In this document: piece after piece, positions 48,304 through 59,866 of the stretch
Layout: the number at the start of each line of letters is the position of its first letter
How positions within the stretch are numbered: position 1 is the stretch's first letter
Source: Pseudomonadota bacterium
GTDB lineage: Bacteria; Pseudomonadota; Alphaproteobacteria; Acetobacterales; Acetobacteraceae
Length of the DNA: 64,000 bases
Assembly (NCBI GenBank): GCA_021849425.1
Contig: JAJZSY010000008.1
Coordinates: 1-64,000 of the forward strand
Direction of reading: 5' to 3'
Notes under the pieces: generated by a model
Told to the model about the DNA's origin: nothing
The model's database searches: none
What the model saw: the letters and a program-made list of their open reading frames with translations, nothing else
Translations under genes and position numbers: made by a program

Positions 48304-49080
48304 GTGCGGATCGCGACCTGGAACGTCAACTCGGCGCGTGTGCGGGCCGGGCTGATTGCGGATTTTCTCAAGCGCGAACAGCCGGATTTGCTGTTGCTAC
48401 AGGAAATCAAGTGCGAGGCGGCGCAGTTTCCGGCCGCGGCCTTCGAGGCGGAGGGATACCGCGCCGAGATCGTCGGGCAGAAGGCGTATAACGGTGTCGC
48501 GGTGCTTTCGCGCGCGCCGGTGAAGGTGACGCATCGTCGCCTTCCCGGCGAGGAGGAAGACGCGGCGGCGCGCTTCATCGAGGTCGAGGCCGGCGGCCTG
48601 CTGGTCGGCAATCTCTATTTGCCCAATGGCAATTCCGGCGGCGACGACGGCTTCGCCGCCAAGCTCGACTGGATGGAGAAATTGCGCCTGCATGCCGCCT
48701 CGCTGCTTGAGCATGATCGCGATTTCATCCTCGCCGGCGATTACAATGTCTGCCCCACCGATGCGGATCTGGCGAAAGGCGCGCTGGCGGCGGATGACGC
48801 GTTGGTGCGGCCGGAAAGCCGGGCGGCATTCCGCGGGCTGATCTGGCTCGGCCTGACCGATGCGCTGCGAGCGCTGCATCCGGGTGAGACGCTTTATACG
48901 TTCTGGGACTATCAGGCCGGCGCATGGCAGCGCGACAGAGGGCTGCGGATCGATCACGCATTGCTCTCGCCGCGCGTAGCGGAACGGCTTGAGACGGTGC
49001 GGGTGGCGCGCGAGGAGCGGGACAAGCCGCAACCCTCTGACCATGTGCCGGTCATCGTGACGCTCCGTGAGCCGTCCTGA
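48304..49080 (+). CDS. xth: Exodeoxyribonuclease III
   Basis: This 258-residue AP endonuclease/exonuclease has ATWNVNSARVR at the start, LLLQEIKCE with the metal-binding Glu, GDYNVCPTDADL with the active Asp and Asn, and SDHVPVIV with the catalytic Asp-His. Start is GTG at 48304, 7 bases after the erpA-like stop. It repairs abasic and oxidised DNA. Confidence 0.96.
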   Translation: MRIATWNVNSARVRAGLIADFLKREQPDLLLLQEIKCEAAQFPAAAFEAEGYRAEIVGQKAYNGVAVLSRAPVKVTHRRLPGEEEDAAARFIEVEAGGLLVGNLYLPNGNSGGDDGFAAKLDWMEKLRLHAASLLEHDRDFILAGDYNVCPTDADLAKGALAADDALVRPESRAAFRGLIWLGLTDALRALHPGETLYTFWDYQAGAWQRDRGLRIDHALLSPRVAERLETVRVAREERDKPQPSDHVPVIVTLREPS

Positions 49081-49399
49081 GCGGCGAAGGCGCTCGCGGG
49101 CGGCGAGGCGGAGCGCGCATGTGCCGGGCGGGTTTCCTTCATCCGGCAAGCTGAACGTCTTCTGGCCATCCTGCCCAAACGCAACTCGAAGATCTTCGCG
49201 TTTTCAGGCAATGTCCTAGATCACATTTGGTTGATGTTAGAATTCGATTTGATTAACAAAAAAATTTATTTTTTTATTACATCAGATATTCCTTTACAAA
49301 TTTTATTTATTTTGACTGACTTGTCATCATTTTCGTTGACAATCTGAAACGTTGCTAACGCCTCTGGCCGCGCCCATTGATTTTCCCGGGAGGAGAATC
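49081..49399. other. AT-rich intergenic region before the FemAB-like gene
   Basis: This 319-bp gap has an AT-rich core at about 49210-49345, with runs such as AAAAAAATTTATTTTTTTATT, in sharp contrast with the GC-rich surroundings. TTGACA is at 49336-49341, but no convincing -10 follows at 16-18 bases. No hairpin terminator, repeat or RNA gene is recognised. The core could be an UP element, a curved or xenogeneic-silencer target, or a remnant of inserted DNA. Confidence 0.7.
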
Positions 49400-50359
49400 A
49401 TGAACCGCGACATGAACGACGCCGTTTCGGGGACATCCTGGCTATCCCCTACCGTGTTCCATGAACATTGGTGGCTCGATGCGGCTTCCGGTGGAGCGTT
49501 CGGTGAGGTCAGGGTGGAATCCGGAGGGCGTCTTGCGGGGCGCTTGCCCTTTATCGTCCAGCGGCGGGCACGCAGCTTCGATGTGGTGCGCATCCCCGAT
49601 CTCACCCACTGCCTGGGGCCGGCGATCGCGGCCGAGTTCGATCCGCCGGGCGCCGTCAAATCGACCAAGGGAATCGAGATTTGCAGCCAGTTGATCGCTC
49701 AACTTCCCAAGGCGGCTCATGTCTGGTTCAGGCTTCATCCGGAAACCGCAAATACGCTGGCGTTCGACAAGGCGGGGTTTTTAAGCACTGTACAATGGTC
49801 GGTCGAGATTGCGCCGCGCCCGGAAGAGCATTTGTGGAAGCGGATGCGCGACAAGACGCGCAACGCCATTCGCCGTGCAGGCGACGGCCTGACCGTGACG
49901 ACGTGGGACGAGCCCGCGCATTTCCTTGATTTCTACAAGGATTGCCTGCGCCGGAGCGACCGCAGGAACCATTATGACGACGCGACGCAGGCCTCCCTGG
50001 TTGGAGAGATTCTGCGGCGCCGACGCGGGCGGGTGCTGGCGGCAATCAGGCCCGACAATACGCCGGAGGCCGCAATCCTCACGGCATGGTGCGAGCGGCG
50101 CGAGTTCTACTTCATGTCGGCACGGGACCCGTCAGCCCATTTCGGCGCCATCAACCTGCTGATCTGGTCGGCCATTCAGAATGCGGCGGCCGCGAATCGT
50201 ATTTTCGACATGGACAATATCCACGTCGTGGATGGCGCGCTGCCCAACCTTCTGATGCTGAGCGGATTTGGCGGGACTGTCGTGCCTCGCTACTGCGTCT
50301 CGCGCAGTTCGGCGGTGTTGAACGCGTTGCTGGGCGTGCGCCGCGCTCTCGGCCGGTAG
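49400..50359 (+). CDS. FemAB/GNAT-fold acyltransferase-like protein
   Basis: This 319-residue protein belongs to the acetyltransferase_6/FemAB-like group. WLSPTVFHEHWWLDAASGGAF near the start, KTRNAIRRAGDGL near residue 155, and YFMSARDPSAHFGAINLLIWSAI near residue 235 are typical. Relatives attach amino acids or acyl groups in peptidoglycan or exopolysaccharide pathways, so an envelope role is plausible; the substrate is unknown. ATG at 49400 follows GGGAGGAGAATC, one of the strongest ribosome-binding sites here. It stands alone between xth and the convergent FAD gene, 38 bp away. Confidence 0.8.
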   Translation: MNRDMNDAVSGTSWLSPTVFHEHWWLDAASGGAFGEVRVESGGRLAGRLPFIVQRRARSFDVVRIPDLTHCLGPAIAAEFDPPGAVKSTKGIEICSQLIAQLPKAAHVWFRLHPETANTLAFDKAGFLSTVQWSVEIAPRPEEHLWKRMRDKTRNAIRRAGDGLTVTTWDEPAHFLDFYKDCLRRSDRRNHYDDATQASLVGEILRRRRGRVLAAIRPDNTPEAAILTAWCERREFYFMSARDPSAHFGAINLLIWSAIQNAAAANRIFDMDNIHVVDGALPNLLMLSGFGGTVVPRYCVSRSSAVLNALLGVRRALGR

Positions 50360-50397
50360 AACCGCTTCCAGCGGGATCGGGCGTGGATATGTCCGTC

Positions 50398-51999
50398 TCA
50401 GCGGAGGCTGCGGGCAACGGCCTCGGCGGCGCGGATACCATCGACCCCTGCCGAGAGGATGCCGCCAGCATAGCCCGCCCCCTCGCCGGCGGGAAACAGG
50501 CCGTGCGTGTTCAGGCTTTGGCCATCCGCCCCGCGGGTGATGCGGATGGGCGCCGAGGTGCGGGTTTCAACACCGGTCAGCACCGCATCCTCACGGTCGA
50601 AGCCCGGGATCTTGCGCCCGAAGGCCGGCAACGCCTCACGGATCGCCTCAATCGCGTAATCGGGAAGGAGTGTCGCGAGATCGGTGAGGGTGACGCCGGG
50701 GCGGTAGGACGGGATCACGGCGCCGAAATCCGTCGAGGCACGGCCGGCGAGAAAATCGCCAACCAGTTGCCCGGGCGCGTGATAGGTCGAGCCGCCTGCC
50801 ACATAGGCCGCCTCTTCGAGGCGGCGCTGCAACTCGACGCCGGCCAGAACATCCCCCGGAAAATCCTCCGGCGAAATGCCAACCACGATCCCGGCATTGG
50901 CGTTGCGCTCGTTGCGCGAATACTGGCTCATGCCGTTGGTGACGACGCGGCCGGGTTCGGACGTGGCGGCGACCACGGTGCCGCCGGGGCACATGCAGAA
51001 ACTGTAGGCGCTGCGGCCGTTTTTCGCGTGATGCACCAGCTTGTAATCGGCCGCGCCGAGCAGCTTGTGGCCGGCATGATCGCCATAGCGGGCGCGGTCG
51101 ATCAATGATTGCGGATGCTCGATGCGAAAACCGATGGCGAAGGGCTTCTTGTCGAGATGCACGCCGCGGTCGCGCAGCATGGCGAAGGTATCGCGCGAGG
51201 AATGGCCAATGGCGAGAATGACGTGGTCGGTCTCGATCGTCTCGCCGGACTCGAGCATCACGCCACGGACCTGCCGGGCGTCGCCGATGGTGTCGATGAC
51301 AAGATCGGTCACCTTGGCGCCGAAACGGTATTCGCCGCCGAGGCGCTCGATCGTCGCACGCATGGTCTCGACCATGCCGACGAGGCGGAACGTGCCGATA
51401 TGCGGATGCGCGACGTAGAGGATCTCCTCCGGCGCGCCGGCGGCGACGAATTCGGTCAGCACCTTGCGGCCGAGATGGTTGGGATCGCTGATCTGGCTGT
51501 AGAGCTTGCCGTCGGAGAACGTCCCTGCCCCGCCCTCGCCGAACTGGACGTTGGATTCGGGCGTCAGCACGCCGCGCCGCCAGAGCGCCCAGGTATCTTT
51601 CGTGCGCTCGCGCACCACCTTGCCACGTTCGAGGATCAGCGGGCGCAGGCCGGCCTGGGCGAGGATGAGGGCGGCGAAGATACCGCAGGGGCCGGTGCCG
51701 ACCACGATGGGCCGGCGCGGCGGCAGCGAAGATTTCGGAAACAGGTAGCTCATGTCAGGCGTCGGGCCGACATGGCGACTCGCCGCGTGGCGAGCGAGAA
51801 GCCCCGCCTCGTCCACGGCTTCGACATCGATCGTGTAGGTAAGGACGATCGCGGCCTTGCGGCGAGCATCCACGGCGCGGCGGAAGACGGTGAAGCCGCG
51901 CAGCGCGCCCTCGCCGATGCCAAGGCGCGCGAGCACCGCATCGCGCAGGGCGTCGGGGGCGTGGTCGAGCGGCAGGCGGATTTCGGTCAGGCGGATCAT
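50398..51999 (-). CDS. FAD-dependent dehydrogenase of the COG2509 group
   Basis: This 533-residue flavoprotein has VGTGPCGIFAALILAQAG near residue 112 for FAD, LTPESNVQFGEGGAGTFSDGK split by typical Gly residues, and GEGAGYAGGILSAGVDGIRAA at the C-terminus. The pattern fits the poorly characterised FAD-utilising dehydrogenases. No reaction is assigned. ATG at 51997-51999 was chosen because upstream codons are shadow of the ABC-F gene. The start faces the ABC-F gene, 67 bp away. Confidence 0.88.
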   Translation of the reverse strand: MIRLTEIRLPLDHAPDALRDAVLARLGIGEGALRGFTVFRRAVDARRKAAIVLTYTIDVEAVDEAGLLARHAASRHVGPTPDMSYLFPKSSLPPRRPIVVGTGPCGIFAALILAQAGLRPLILERGKVVRERTKDTWALWRRGVLTPESNVQFGEGGAGTFSDGKLYSQISDPNHLGRKVLTEFVAAGAPEEILYVAHPHIGTFRLVGMVETMRATIERLGGEYRFGAKVTDLVIDTIGDARQVRGVMLESGETIETDHVILAIGHSSRDTFAMLRDRGVHLDKKPFAIGFRIEHPQSLIDRARYGDHAGHKLLGAADYKLVHHAKNGRSAYSFCMCPGGTVVAATSEPGRVVTNGMSQYSRNERNANAGIVVGISPEDFPGDVLAGVELQRRLEEAAYVAGGSTYHAPGQLVGDFLAGRASTDFGAVIPSYRPGVTLTDLATLLPDYAIEAIREALPAFGRKIPGFDREDAVLTGVETRTSAPIRITRGADGQSLNTHGLFPAGEGAGYAGGILSAGVDGIRAAEAVARSLR

Positions 52000-52066
52000 G
52001 ACGGCGCTCTCATACTCCGATCGGCGCTCGCTTGCCATGCGATCCGCGATTGGCCACAAGGCGCGC

Positions 52067-53872
<1,806 letters not shown>

Positions 53873-54291
53873 TGCTGCGCGCAATCACCAGCACGATGAT
53901 AAGGACAACCAGCGTGAGAATGTCTTCGGCCGAGAATTTCTGGCCATAGAGCTTGATCAGCACCTCGCGAAGCGAAAACACGATTGTCACGTCAAGCAGC
54001 GTCGAGAGTCTGATTCGCCGGGTTCGGGCATAATCCATGAAGGTGTTGAATAGCTCGATAAGGATGACAACGTCGAGAATCTGTTCGACCAGCACGCGAA
54101 GGGTGAACGTATCCATCGTTTCCGCCCGGAAATCGGGCACAAGATGGATCGTGCTAGCAACCGCCTCGAGAAAAGCGAAAGCGAGGGCGACGAGCATCAG
54201 CGGTATCACGCCGAGGATAACGGCATCCACCGCGATGTCGTAGCCGCGGAAGACGAGGCCGCGCCAGCGCCCGCGCGGCCTTTCTGTTCCG

Positions 54292-55230
54292 TCAGATGCC
54301 ACGGGCCGCCAACGCCGCGACGAGTTCGTCAATCGCCTCGCCAGCCTCGGGAATCACCCGGCCCATCGTCAGGAAACCATGAATCTGCCCCGGAAAACGC
54401 CGCAGCGTGACCGGAACGCCGACCTCCGCAAGCCGCCGTGCATAGGCCTCGCCCTCATCGCGCAGCGGGTCGAACCCGGCGGTGATCACGAGCGCCGGCG
54501 GCAGGCCGTCATGCCGTGCGGCGCGCATCGGCGAAGCCCGCCAGTCCGCCTTGTCCGCCTCCGAGCGCAGGTAATGGGCGCGAAAATACGTCATCATCGC
54601 CCTCGTCAGCATGTAGTTCTCGCCGAAGACCTCGTGGCTTTCGGTCGAGCCGAGCATGTCGGTCGAAGGGTAGACCAGCGCCTGAAGCGCGATGGCAGGG
54701 CCGGCATTGTCGCGCGAATCGATCGCGACGACGGCGGCGAGGTTACCGCCCGCGCTGTCACCACCGACGGCGAGGCGCTTCGCGTCGACGCCCAGTTCAC
54801 CGGCATGCTTGGCGACCCAGATGGTGGCGTCGATCGCATCCTCGACAGCGGCAGGGAATTTGTGTTCAGGGCCGAGCCGGTAATCGACGGAGATGACTAC
54901 CGCGCGGCTACGCTGCGCGATCTGCCGGCAGACGACGTCATGGGTATCGCGATCGCCGATCACCCAGCCGCCGCCATGGAAATACACGAGGCAGCCGCGC
55001 GCCGCGGTGTCGTCCCCATCGCGATAGAGGCGGAGCGGAATGGCGCCGTTGCGGCCCTGAGCATCGAGATCGCGCACCTGCGTGATCGCCGGCGGCTCGG
55101 GCGAAAGGGCGCCGCGCGCCAGCAGATAGCCGATCCGCGCTTCGGCCGGGCTGAGCTGGTCGGCCGGCGGGCGGCCCGCGGCACGGATGAGTTCGAGCGC
55201 CATAGTGGCGCTGCTGTCGAGTTCTGCCAT
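54292..55230 (-). CDS. Alpha/beta-hydrolase esterase (HSL family)
   Basis: This 312-residue esterase has the oxyanion motif YFHGGGWVIGD, nucleophile elbow GGDSAGGNLA, and C-terminal Asp in GFDPLRDEG and His in GQIHGFL, completing the triad. This is the hormone-sensitive-lipase (family IV) pattern, acting on short-chain esters. There is no signal peptide. ATG at 55228-55230 has AGGGGAG upstream. It starts 23 bp after the lolD stop region. Confidence 0.93.
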   Translation of the reverse strand: MAELDSSATMALELIRAAGRPPADQLSPAEARIGYLLARGALSPEPPAITQVRDLDAQGRNGAIPLRLYRDGDDTAARGCLVYFHGGGWVIGDRDTHDVVCRQIAQRSRAVVISVDYRLGPEHKFPAAVEDAIDATIWVAKHAGELGVDAKRLAVGGDSAGGNLAAVVAIDSRDNAGPAIALQALVYPSTDMLGSTESHEVFGENYMLTRAMMTYFRAHYLRSEADKADWRASPMRAARHDGLPPALVITAGFDPLRDEGEAYARRLAEVGVPVTLRRFPGQIHGFLTMGRVIPEAGEAIDELVAALAARGI

Positions 55231-55252
55231 TGACGGTGTCTCCCCTTGTTGT

Positions 55253-55930
55253 TCAGCCATCGACGAGATGGCCATCGCGCAGCATCACCACGCGATCCAT
55301 GCGGGCGGCAAGATCGGGATTATGGGTGGCGATCAGCGCCGCGATGTTTTCCTTGCGGACCACCCGCAGCAATTCGGCAAAGACGAGATCGGCGGTGGCA
55401 ACATCGAGATTGCCGGTCGGCTCGTCGGCAAGCAGGAGTTTCGGTGCGTTCGCCATGGCGCGCGCGATCGCGACGCGCTGGCGCTCGCCGCCCGAGAGCT
55501 TGCCGGGCAGATGGTTCGCGCGCGCGGCAAGGCCGAACGCATCGAGCAGATGGGCGGCCCGGACCTCGGCGTCCTTGCGGGAGCGCCCCGCGATGAGCTG
55601 CGGCAGCGCGGCGTTTTCGAGCGCCGTGAATTCGGCGAGAAGATGATGCGCCTGATAGACGAAGCCGATTTCGTTGCGGCGCAGCGTGGTCTTTTCGGAA
55701 TCCGAAAGGCGCGCGGTATCGATCCCGCCGATGCGGATGGTGCCGGCATCCGGCTTTTCGAGAAGCCCCGCGAGGTGCAGCAGCGTGGACTTGCCGGAAC
55801 CCGAAGGCGCCACCAGCGCGACGATCTCGCCGCTGCGCAGCGAAAGATCGGCGCCGCGCAGGATGTGAAGATTTTCGCCCTCGCTGTGAAAGGTGCGGAC
55901 GACGCCATCGAGTTTCAGAACCTCACTCAT
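55253..55930 (-). CDS. lolD: Lipoprotein-releasing system ATP-binding protein LolD
   Basis: This 225-residue ATPase powers extraction of lipoproteins from the inner membrane. Walker [10 protein letters not shown] is at 41-49, signature [15 protein letters not shown] and Walker [13 protein letters not shown] are complete. It overlaps lolC by 8 bases. In many alphaproteobacteria dnaE follows lolD; here an esterase does. Confidence 0.96.
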   Translation of the reverse strand: MSEVLKLDGVVRTFHSEGENLHILRGADLSLRSGEIVALVAPSGSGKSTLLHLAGLLEKPDAGTIRIGGIDTARLSDSEKTTLRRNEIGFVYQAHHLLAEFTALENAALPQLIAGRSRKDAEVRAAHLLDAFGLAARANHLPGKLSGGERQRVAIARAMANAPKLLLADEPTGNLDVATADLVFAELLRVVRKENIAALIATHNPDLAARMDRVVMLRDGHLVDG

Positions 55931-57170
55931 GGCGCAGAGCCTCCACCGGATCGGTTCGCGCCGCCCGCCAGCTCGGATAGAGTGTGGCGACGAAGGACAG
56001 GCCAATGGCGATCACCACGACCTCGACCACCTGGCTCCATACCAGCTTCGCCGGCAGGGATTCAAGATAATAGACGGTTGGGTTGAAGAGCTGCGTGCCG
56101 GTCAGCCCCTGCACGAACTGGCGGATCTGCTCGATATGCGCACAGAAGACAACGCCGAGCCCGAAGCCGGCGATTGTGCCGATCACGCCGACCGAAGCGC
56201 CGACCATGAAGAAGATCCGCATGATCGAGCCGGAGGTCGCCCCCATCGTGCGCAGGATGGCGATATCGGCGGTCTTGTCCTTCACCATCATGATCATCGA
56301 GGACACGACGTTGAACACGGCAACGATGATGATCAGCGTAAGGATCAGGAACATCACGTTGCGTTCGACATTGACCGCCGCGAAGAAGGCGTTGTTGCTG
56401 TTCTGCCAGTCCACCACGTTGACCGGCGCGCTGCCCATCGCCGTGGGGATGGCAGCCTTGATCGGGGCGGTGTTGTCGGGATTCTTCACGAAAAGCTGGA
56501 TCTGCGTCGCGGCGTCTTTCGCGCGGAAGAGCGTCTGCGCCGAGGCGAGAGGCAGGAAGACGAAGCTGGAATCGTATTGCGCCATGCCGGTGCGGAAGAT
56601 CGCGCTCACATGAAAGCTCTGGATGCGCGGGATGGTGCCGATGATGGTGGCGTCGCCCTGCGGCAGCACGAGGGTGATGGTGCCACCGAGCGAAATGCCG
56701 AGCTGGCTGGCGACGCCGGCACCGATTGCGATGTTGCCGCCGGTGAAATCCTTCAGCGAGCCGGCGACGATGTGCCGTGAGACGGTCCGCAGCTTCGCCA
56801 GCCCGTCCGGCTGGATGCCGCGCGCCACCCCGCCGATCGCGCCGCCATGCGGCCCGGTCATCAGCACCTCGCCCTGCACGATCGGGATGGCGCTGATCAC
56901 GCCGGGGATCTTTTCGAGCCTCTGCGCCGCCGCGTCGTATTGCGAGATGTTGTGCCCGGCGCCGTAGACGCCGATATCGCCGTTCAGGCCGAGGATCTGC
57001 GCCAGCAATTCCTGGCGGAATCCGTTCATCACGCTCATCACGATGATCAGCGTCGCCACCCCGAGCGCGATGCCGACGAGCGAGAAGATCGCGATGATCG
57101 AGACGAACCGCTCGCCCTTGCGAGCGCGTAGATAACGGAAAGCGACCCGGCGCTCGAAGGCGGAAAACAT
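55923..57170 (-). CDS. lolC: Lipoprotein-releasing system permease (LolC/LolE)
   Basis: This 415-residue permease has one N-terminal helix ([20 protein letters not shown]), a large periplasmic MacB-like domain, and three C-terminal helices of the FtsX family. [11 protein letters not shown] at the start is typical of LolC/E. A single such gene suggests a homodimeric LolF-like membrane core with LolD. Its start shares one base with the proS stop. Confidence 0.95.
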   Translation of the reverse strand: MFSAFERRVAFRYLRARKGERFVSIIAIFSLVGIALGVATLIIVMSVMNGFRQELLAQILGLNGDIGVYGAGHNISQYDAAAQRLEKIPGVISAIPIVQGEVLMTGPHGGAIGGVARGIQPDGLAKLRTVSRHIVAGSLKDFTGGNIAIGAGVASQLGISLGGTITLVLPQGDATIIGTIPRIQSFHVSAIFRTGMAQYDSSFVFLPLASAQTLFRAKDAATQIQLFVKNPDNTAPIKAAIPTAMGSAPVNVVDWQNSNNAFFAAVNVERNVMFLILTLIIIVAVFNVVSSMIMMVKDKTADIAILRTMGATSGSIMRIFFMVGASVGVIGTIAGFGLGVVFCAHIEQIRQFVQGLTGTQLFNPTVYYLESLPAKLVWSQVVEVVVIAIGLSFVATLYPSWRAARTDPVEALRHE

Positions 57171-58483
57171 CAGAGGCGCACTTTCGCGAGCGCCGCCTCG
57201 ATATCGAGTTCGGCGCGCTCGCCGGTCCGCCGGTGCTTGAGCTCGACCTGGCTCTTCGCCGCGCCGCGCGGGCCGACAATGATCTGCCAGGGATGGCCCA
57301 TCAGGTCGGCATCGGCGAATTTCTCGCCGGCCCTGGCATCGCGGTCGTCATAGAGCGCATCGCGACCCAGCGCATCGTAGATCTGCTCGCAAAGCGCGTC
57401 GGTCACCTGGTCCCCCTGGCGGAGATTGAGGATCGAGGCGCGGAAGGGCGCGATTGCGTCGGGCCAGATGATGCCCGCCTCGTCATGGCTCGCCTCGATG
57501 ATCGCACCGGTCAGGCGCGAGACGCCGATGCCATAGCTGCCCATTTCGGGATGCACGCGCGCGCCGTCCGGCCCGACCACGGCGAAATTCATCGCCTGGC
57601 TGTATTTGGTGCCGAAATAGAAAATCTGGCCAACCTCGATCCCCCTGCCCTCGCGGCGCTGATCCTCGGGCACTTTCGCCCAGGCGGCCTCGTCGTGCTT
57701 CTCGTCGGTCGCGGCGTAGAGCGAGGTCATGCGGTCGAAAAACGCGTCGAGATCGGCGCGGTTTTCGTAGTCATAGGCATCATCACCGAGTTCTATCGTC
57801 TCGAAGCTTGCGTCGTAGAACACCCCGCTCTCGCCGGTCGGCGCCAGGATATGGAATTCATGCGAGAGATTGCCGCCGATCGGCCCGGTATCGGCGCGCA
57901 TCGGCACCGCACGCACGCCCATGCGCTTGAAGGTGCGCATATAGGCCAGCATCATCCGCCGGTAGCTTTCAACCGCGCCCTCATAGTCGAGATCGAAACT
58001 GTAGCCGTCCTTCATGAAGAACTCGCGGCCGCGCAGCACGCCGAAGCGCGGGCGAACCTCGTCGCGGAATTTCCACTGGATCTGGTAGAGCATCTGCGGC
58101 AGGTCACGGTAGGACTGTACCGAATCACGCATGATCGCGGTCAGCATTTCCTCGTTGGTCGGGCCGTAGAGCATCTCGCGATCGTGACGGTCGCGGATGC
58201 GCAGCATTTCGGGGCCATAGGCGTCGTAGCGTCCGCTTTCACGCCACAGCTCGGCGGACTGGATCGTCGGCATCAGGATTTCCTGGGCGCCGGCGCGCGC
58301 CTGTTCCTCGCGAACGATATTGGCGATGTTGTGCAGGACCCGCAGCCCAGCCGGCAGCCAGGCATAGATGCCGGCCGATTGCTGGCGGATCAGCCCGGCG
58401 CGCAGCATCAGCCGATGCGAGACGATCTGCGCTTCGGCGGGCGTTTCCTTGAGGGTGGGAATGAGCGAGCGGGAAAGGCGCAT
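57170..58483 (-). CDS. proS: Prolyl-tRNA synthetase (short alphaproteobacterial type)
   Basis: This 437-residue class II synthetase lacks the large editing (INS) insertion of the E. coli enzyme, consistent with the short form of alphaproteobacteria. Motif 1 and 2 regions include [47 protein letters not shown] and [11 protein letters not shown] for motif 3. It lies 35 bp after the acyltransferase gene and directly before lolC. Confidence 0.97.
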   Translation of the reverse strand: MRLSRSLIPTLKETPAEAQIVSHRLMLRAGLIRQQSAGIYAWLPAGLRVLHNIANIVREEQARAGAQEILMPTIQSAELWRESGRYDAYGPEMLRIRDRHDREMLYGPTNEEMLTAIMRDSVQSYRDLPQMLYQIQWKFRDEVRPRFGVLRGREFFMKDGYSFDLDYEGAVESYRRMMLAYMRTFKRMGVRAVPMRADTGPIGGNLSHEFHILAPTGESGVFYDASFETIELGDDAYDYENRADLDAFFDRMTSLYAATDEKHDEAAWAKVPEDQRREGRGIEVGQIFYFGTKYSQAMNFAVVGPDGARVHPEMGSYGIGVSRLTGAIIEASHDEAGIIWPDAIAPFRASILNLRQGDQVTDALCEQIYDALGRDALYDDRDARAGEKFADADLMGHPWQIIVGPRGAAKSQVELKHRRTGERAELDIEAALAKVRL

Positions 58484-58518
58484 GATGAGTCCTGATCGGT
58501 TGGGGGTCGAAAGCCTGA

Positions 58519-59613
58519 TTACAGCGCCACGCTGCCCTCGGCCAGAGCCGCCGCGCGTTCAGGGTCCAGACGCCGGTTGAAGGCGATCCGCGCGGGCTTC
58601 TCGACAAGCAGGTGCAAAAGCACGGCGAGGCCCGCAGTAAGTGCCACCAGCGCCCCCGCAACCGCGAGCGGCGCCGCCGCGCGGGCAATGCCGAGATGCC
58701 GGAAGAGCTGAGCGGTCATCAGTTCGGCGGGGGCGAAGCTCATGTAGAACGCATAGGACAAAACGCCCATGGCCCGCAGCGGGCGTATGGCGCCGAGACT
58801 TGCCGGGAGGCCGGCATCGCCCTGCATGCCAAGGCCGAACAACATCAGCCAGAGTCCGAAAACTGTCATGGCATCGTGACCGGTGACGGCGAAGATGAGG
58901 GCAACGCCAGCACCACCGAGAGCGAGCGTCCTGTTGGGTGCTTCGTCGGCGACGAAGGGAATAAAGACCGCAGTCGCCATGCCGGCGATGAATTCCGGGA
59001 AAAATCGCAGCAAGGAGACGCCGAACGTCAGGTTAAGCCCGCCGAACGCCCAAGCAACAAGCGCAAGAACCGTAAAACAGAGCGGAAGGGAAACCACGAA
59101 GGCAGCTTGGTAGAATGTCCGCGAAGCGGCGATCATCAGCGGAAACAGGAGATAGCCGGCCCATTCGGTGCTGATCGACCAGGAGGGGTAGTTCCACGCC
59201 CAATGGTCCAGCGTTCCCCATCCCTGCACAAGCAACAGGTGACAGAGCAGCGCCACTCCTGAAAAGCGCGCCGGTTCACGCGGTGTCACCCCGGCAGCTT
59301 TCCCGGCCAGGAACAGCACGCCAAGCAAAACGATCACCGCGAGATGCACCGGGTAGATCCGCGCCAGGCGCTTTCCCCAGAACCGCATCGCGCCACGCAG
59401 GCTGAAAGGGATGTCCTGATCGACCCTCGTGAGCAGCAGTCCGGAGAGAATGAAGAAGCCATCGACGCCAAGATAGCCATGGGCGATGACGGGCGCGAGC
59501 GGGCCCAGCCAGTGGGCGTACTCCACCTGCAGATTGACGTGATAGGCGAACACCCAGAGCGCGAAGAGGGCGCGGCAGGCTGTCAGGTCGGTCAGTTCTC
59601 GCCTGCGGTTCAT
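58519..59613 (-). CDS. Membrane acyltransferase 3 (OafA/YrhL-like)
   Basis: This 364-residue protein has about ten membrane helices. [18 protein letters not shown] at the start carries the family R and H positions, and [18 protein letters not shown] is the signature. Relatives O-acetylate polysaccharides, lipid A or peptidoglycan. In many alphaproteobacteria rnj is close to proS; this gene interrupts that pair. A terminator-like hairpin lies only 20 bases before its start, so its expression may depend on antitermination. Confidence 0.92.
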   Translation of the reverse strand: MNRRRELTDLTACRALFALWVFAYHVNLQVEYAHWLGPLAPVIAHGYLGVDGFFILSGLLLTRVDQDIPFSLRGAMRFWGKRLARIYPVHLAVIVLLGVLFLAGKAAGVTPREPARFSGVALLCHLLLVQGWGTLDHWAWNYPSWSISTEWAGYLLFPLMIAASRTFYQAAFVVSLPLCFTVLALVAWAFGGLNLTFGVSLLRFFPEFIAGMATAVFIPFVADEAPNRTLALGGAGVALIFAVTGHDAMTVFGLWLMLFGLGMQGDAGLPASLGAIRPLRAMGVLSYAFYMSFAPAELMTAQLFRHLGIARAAAPLAVAGALVALTAGLAVLLHLLVEKPARIAFNRRLDPERAAALAEGSVAL

Positions 59614-59633
59614 GGCGCATCCGTCCCAGACGT

Positions 59634-59664
59634 AAAAAAACCCGCCGGCGAAGACGCCAGCGGG
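59634..59664 (-). terminator. Intrinsic terminator/attenuator before the acyltransferase gene
   Basis: On the minus strand, arms CCCGCTGGCG and CGCCGGCGGG with loop TCTT form a 10-bp stem with one mismatch, followed by seven T residues. It lies 203 bases past rnj and 20 bases before the acyltransferase ATG. It can end the rnj transcript or attenuate the next gene. Confidence 0.85.
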
Positions 59665-59688
59665 CCAAGTTCAGGGAGGAAACGCCAG

Positions 59689-59712
59689 TCACACGGCGGA
59701 GCGAAGAACCAT
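59689..59712 (-). CDS. Possible 7-residue leader peptide (MVLRSAV)
   Basis: ATG at 59710-59712 begins a 7-codon frame ending in TGA. GGAGTGAGGA stands right before it. A CU-rich segment TTTCCTCCCTG (59672-59682, minus strand) lies 7 bases after its stop and could pair with that ribosome-binding site. Then follows the terminator hairpin. The arrangement is that of an attenuator leader, but translation is unproven. Confidence 0.4.
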   Translation of the reverse strand: MVLRSAV

Positions 59713-59866
59713 TCCTCACTCCACGGACGATAGTGCAGCGCACCACAAAATCGGTAAAGCGAAATCATCACAAACTGCCTATAAAAATGACGGTTAAAAA
59801 TGGATTTTGTTCGATTTATGACCGTATTATGCATTCATAATATTCAAATGCCTATTTATGAGGCTT

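Noticed and set aside
59610-59834. 74-codon minus-strand frame with several Trp codons before the acyltransferase, considered as a Trp leader peptide
   Set aside because: It reads straight through the terminator hairpin and into the acyltransferase start, which a leader peptide would not do; the 7-codon frame with a good ribosome-binding site fits better.
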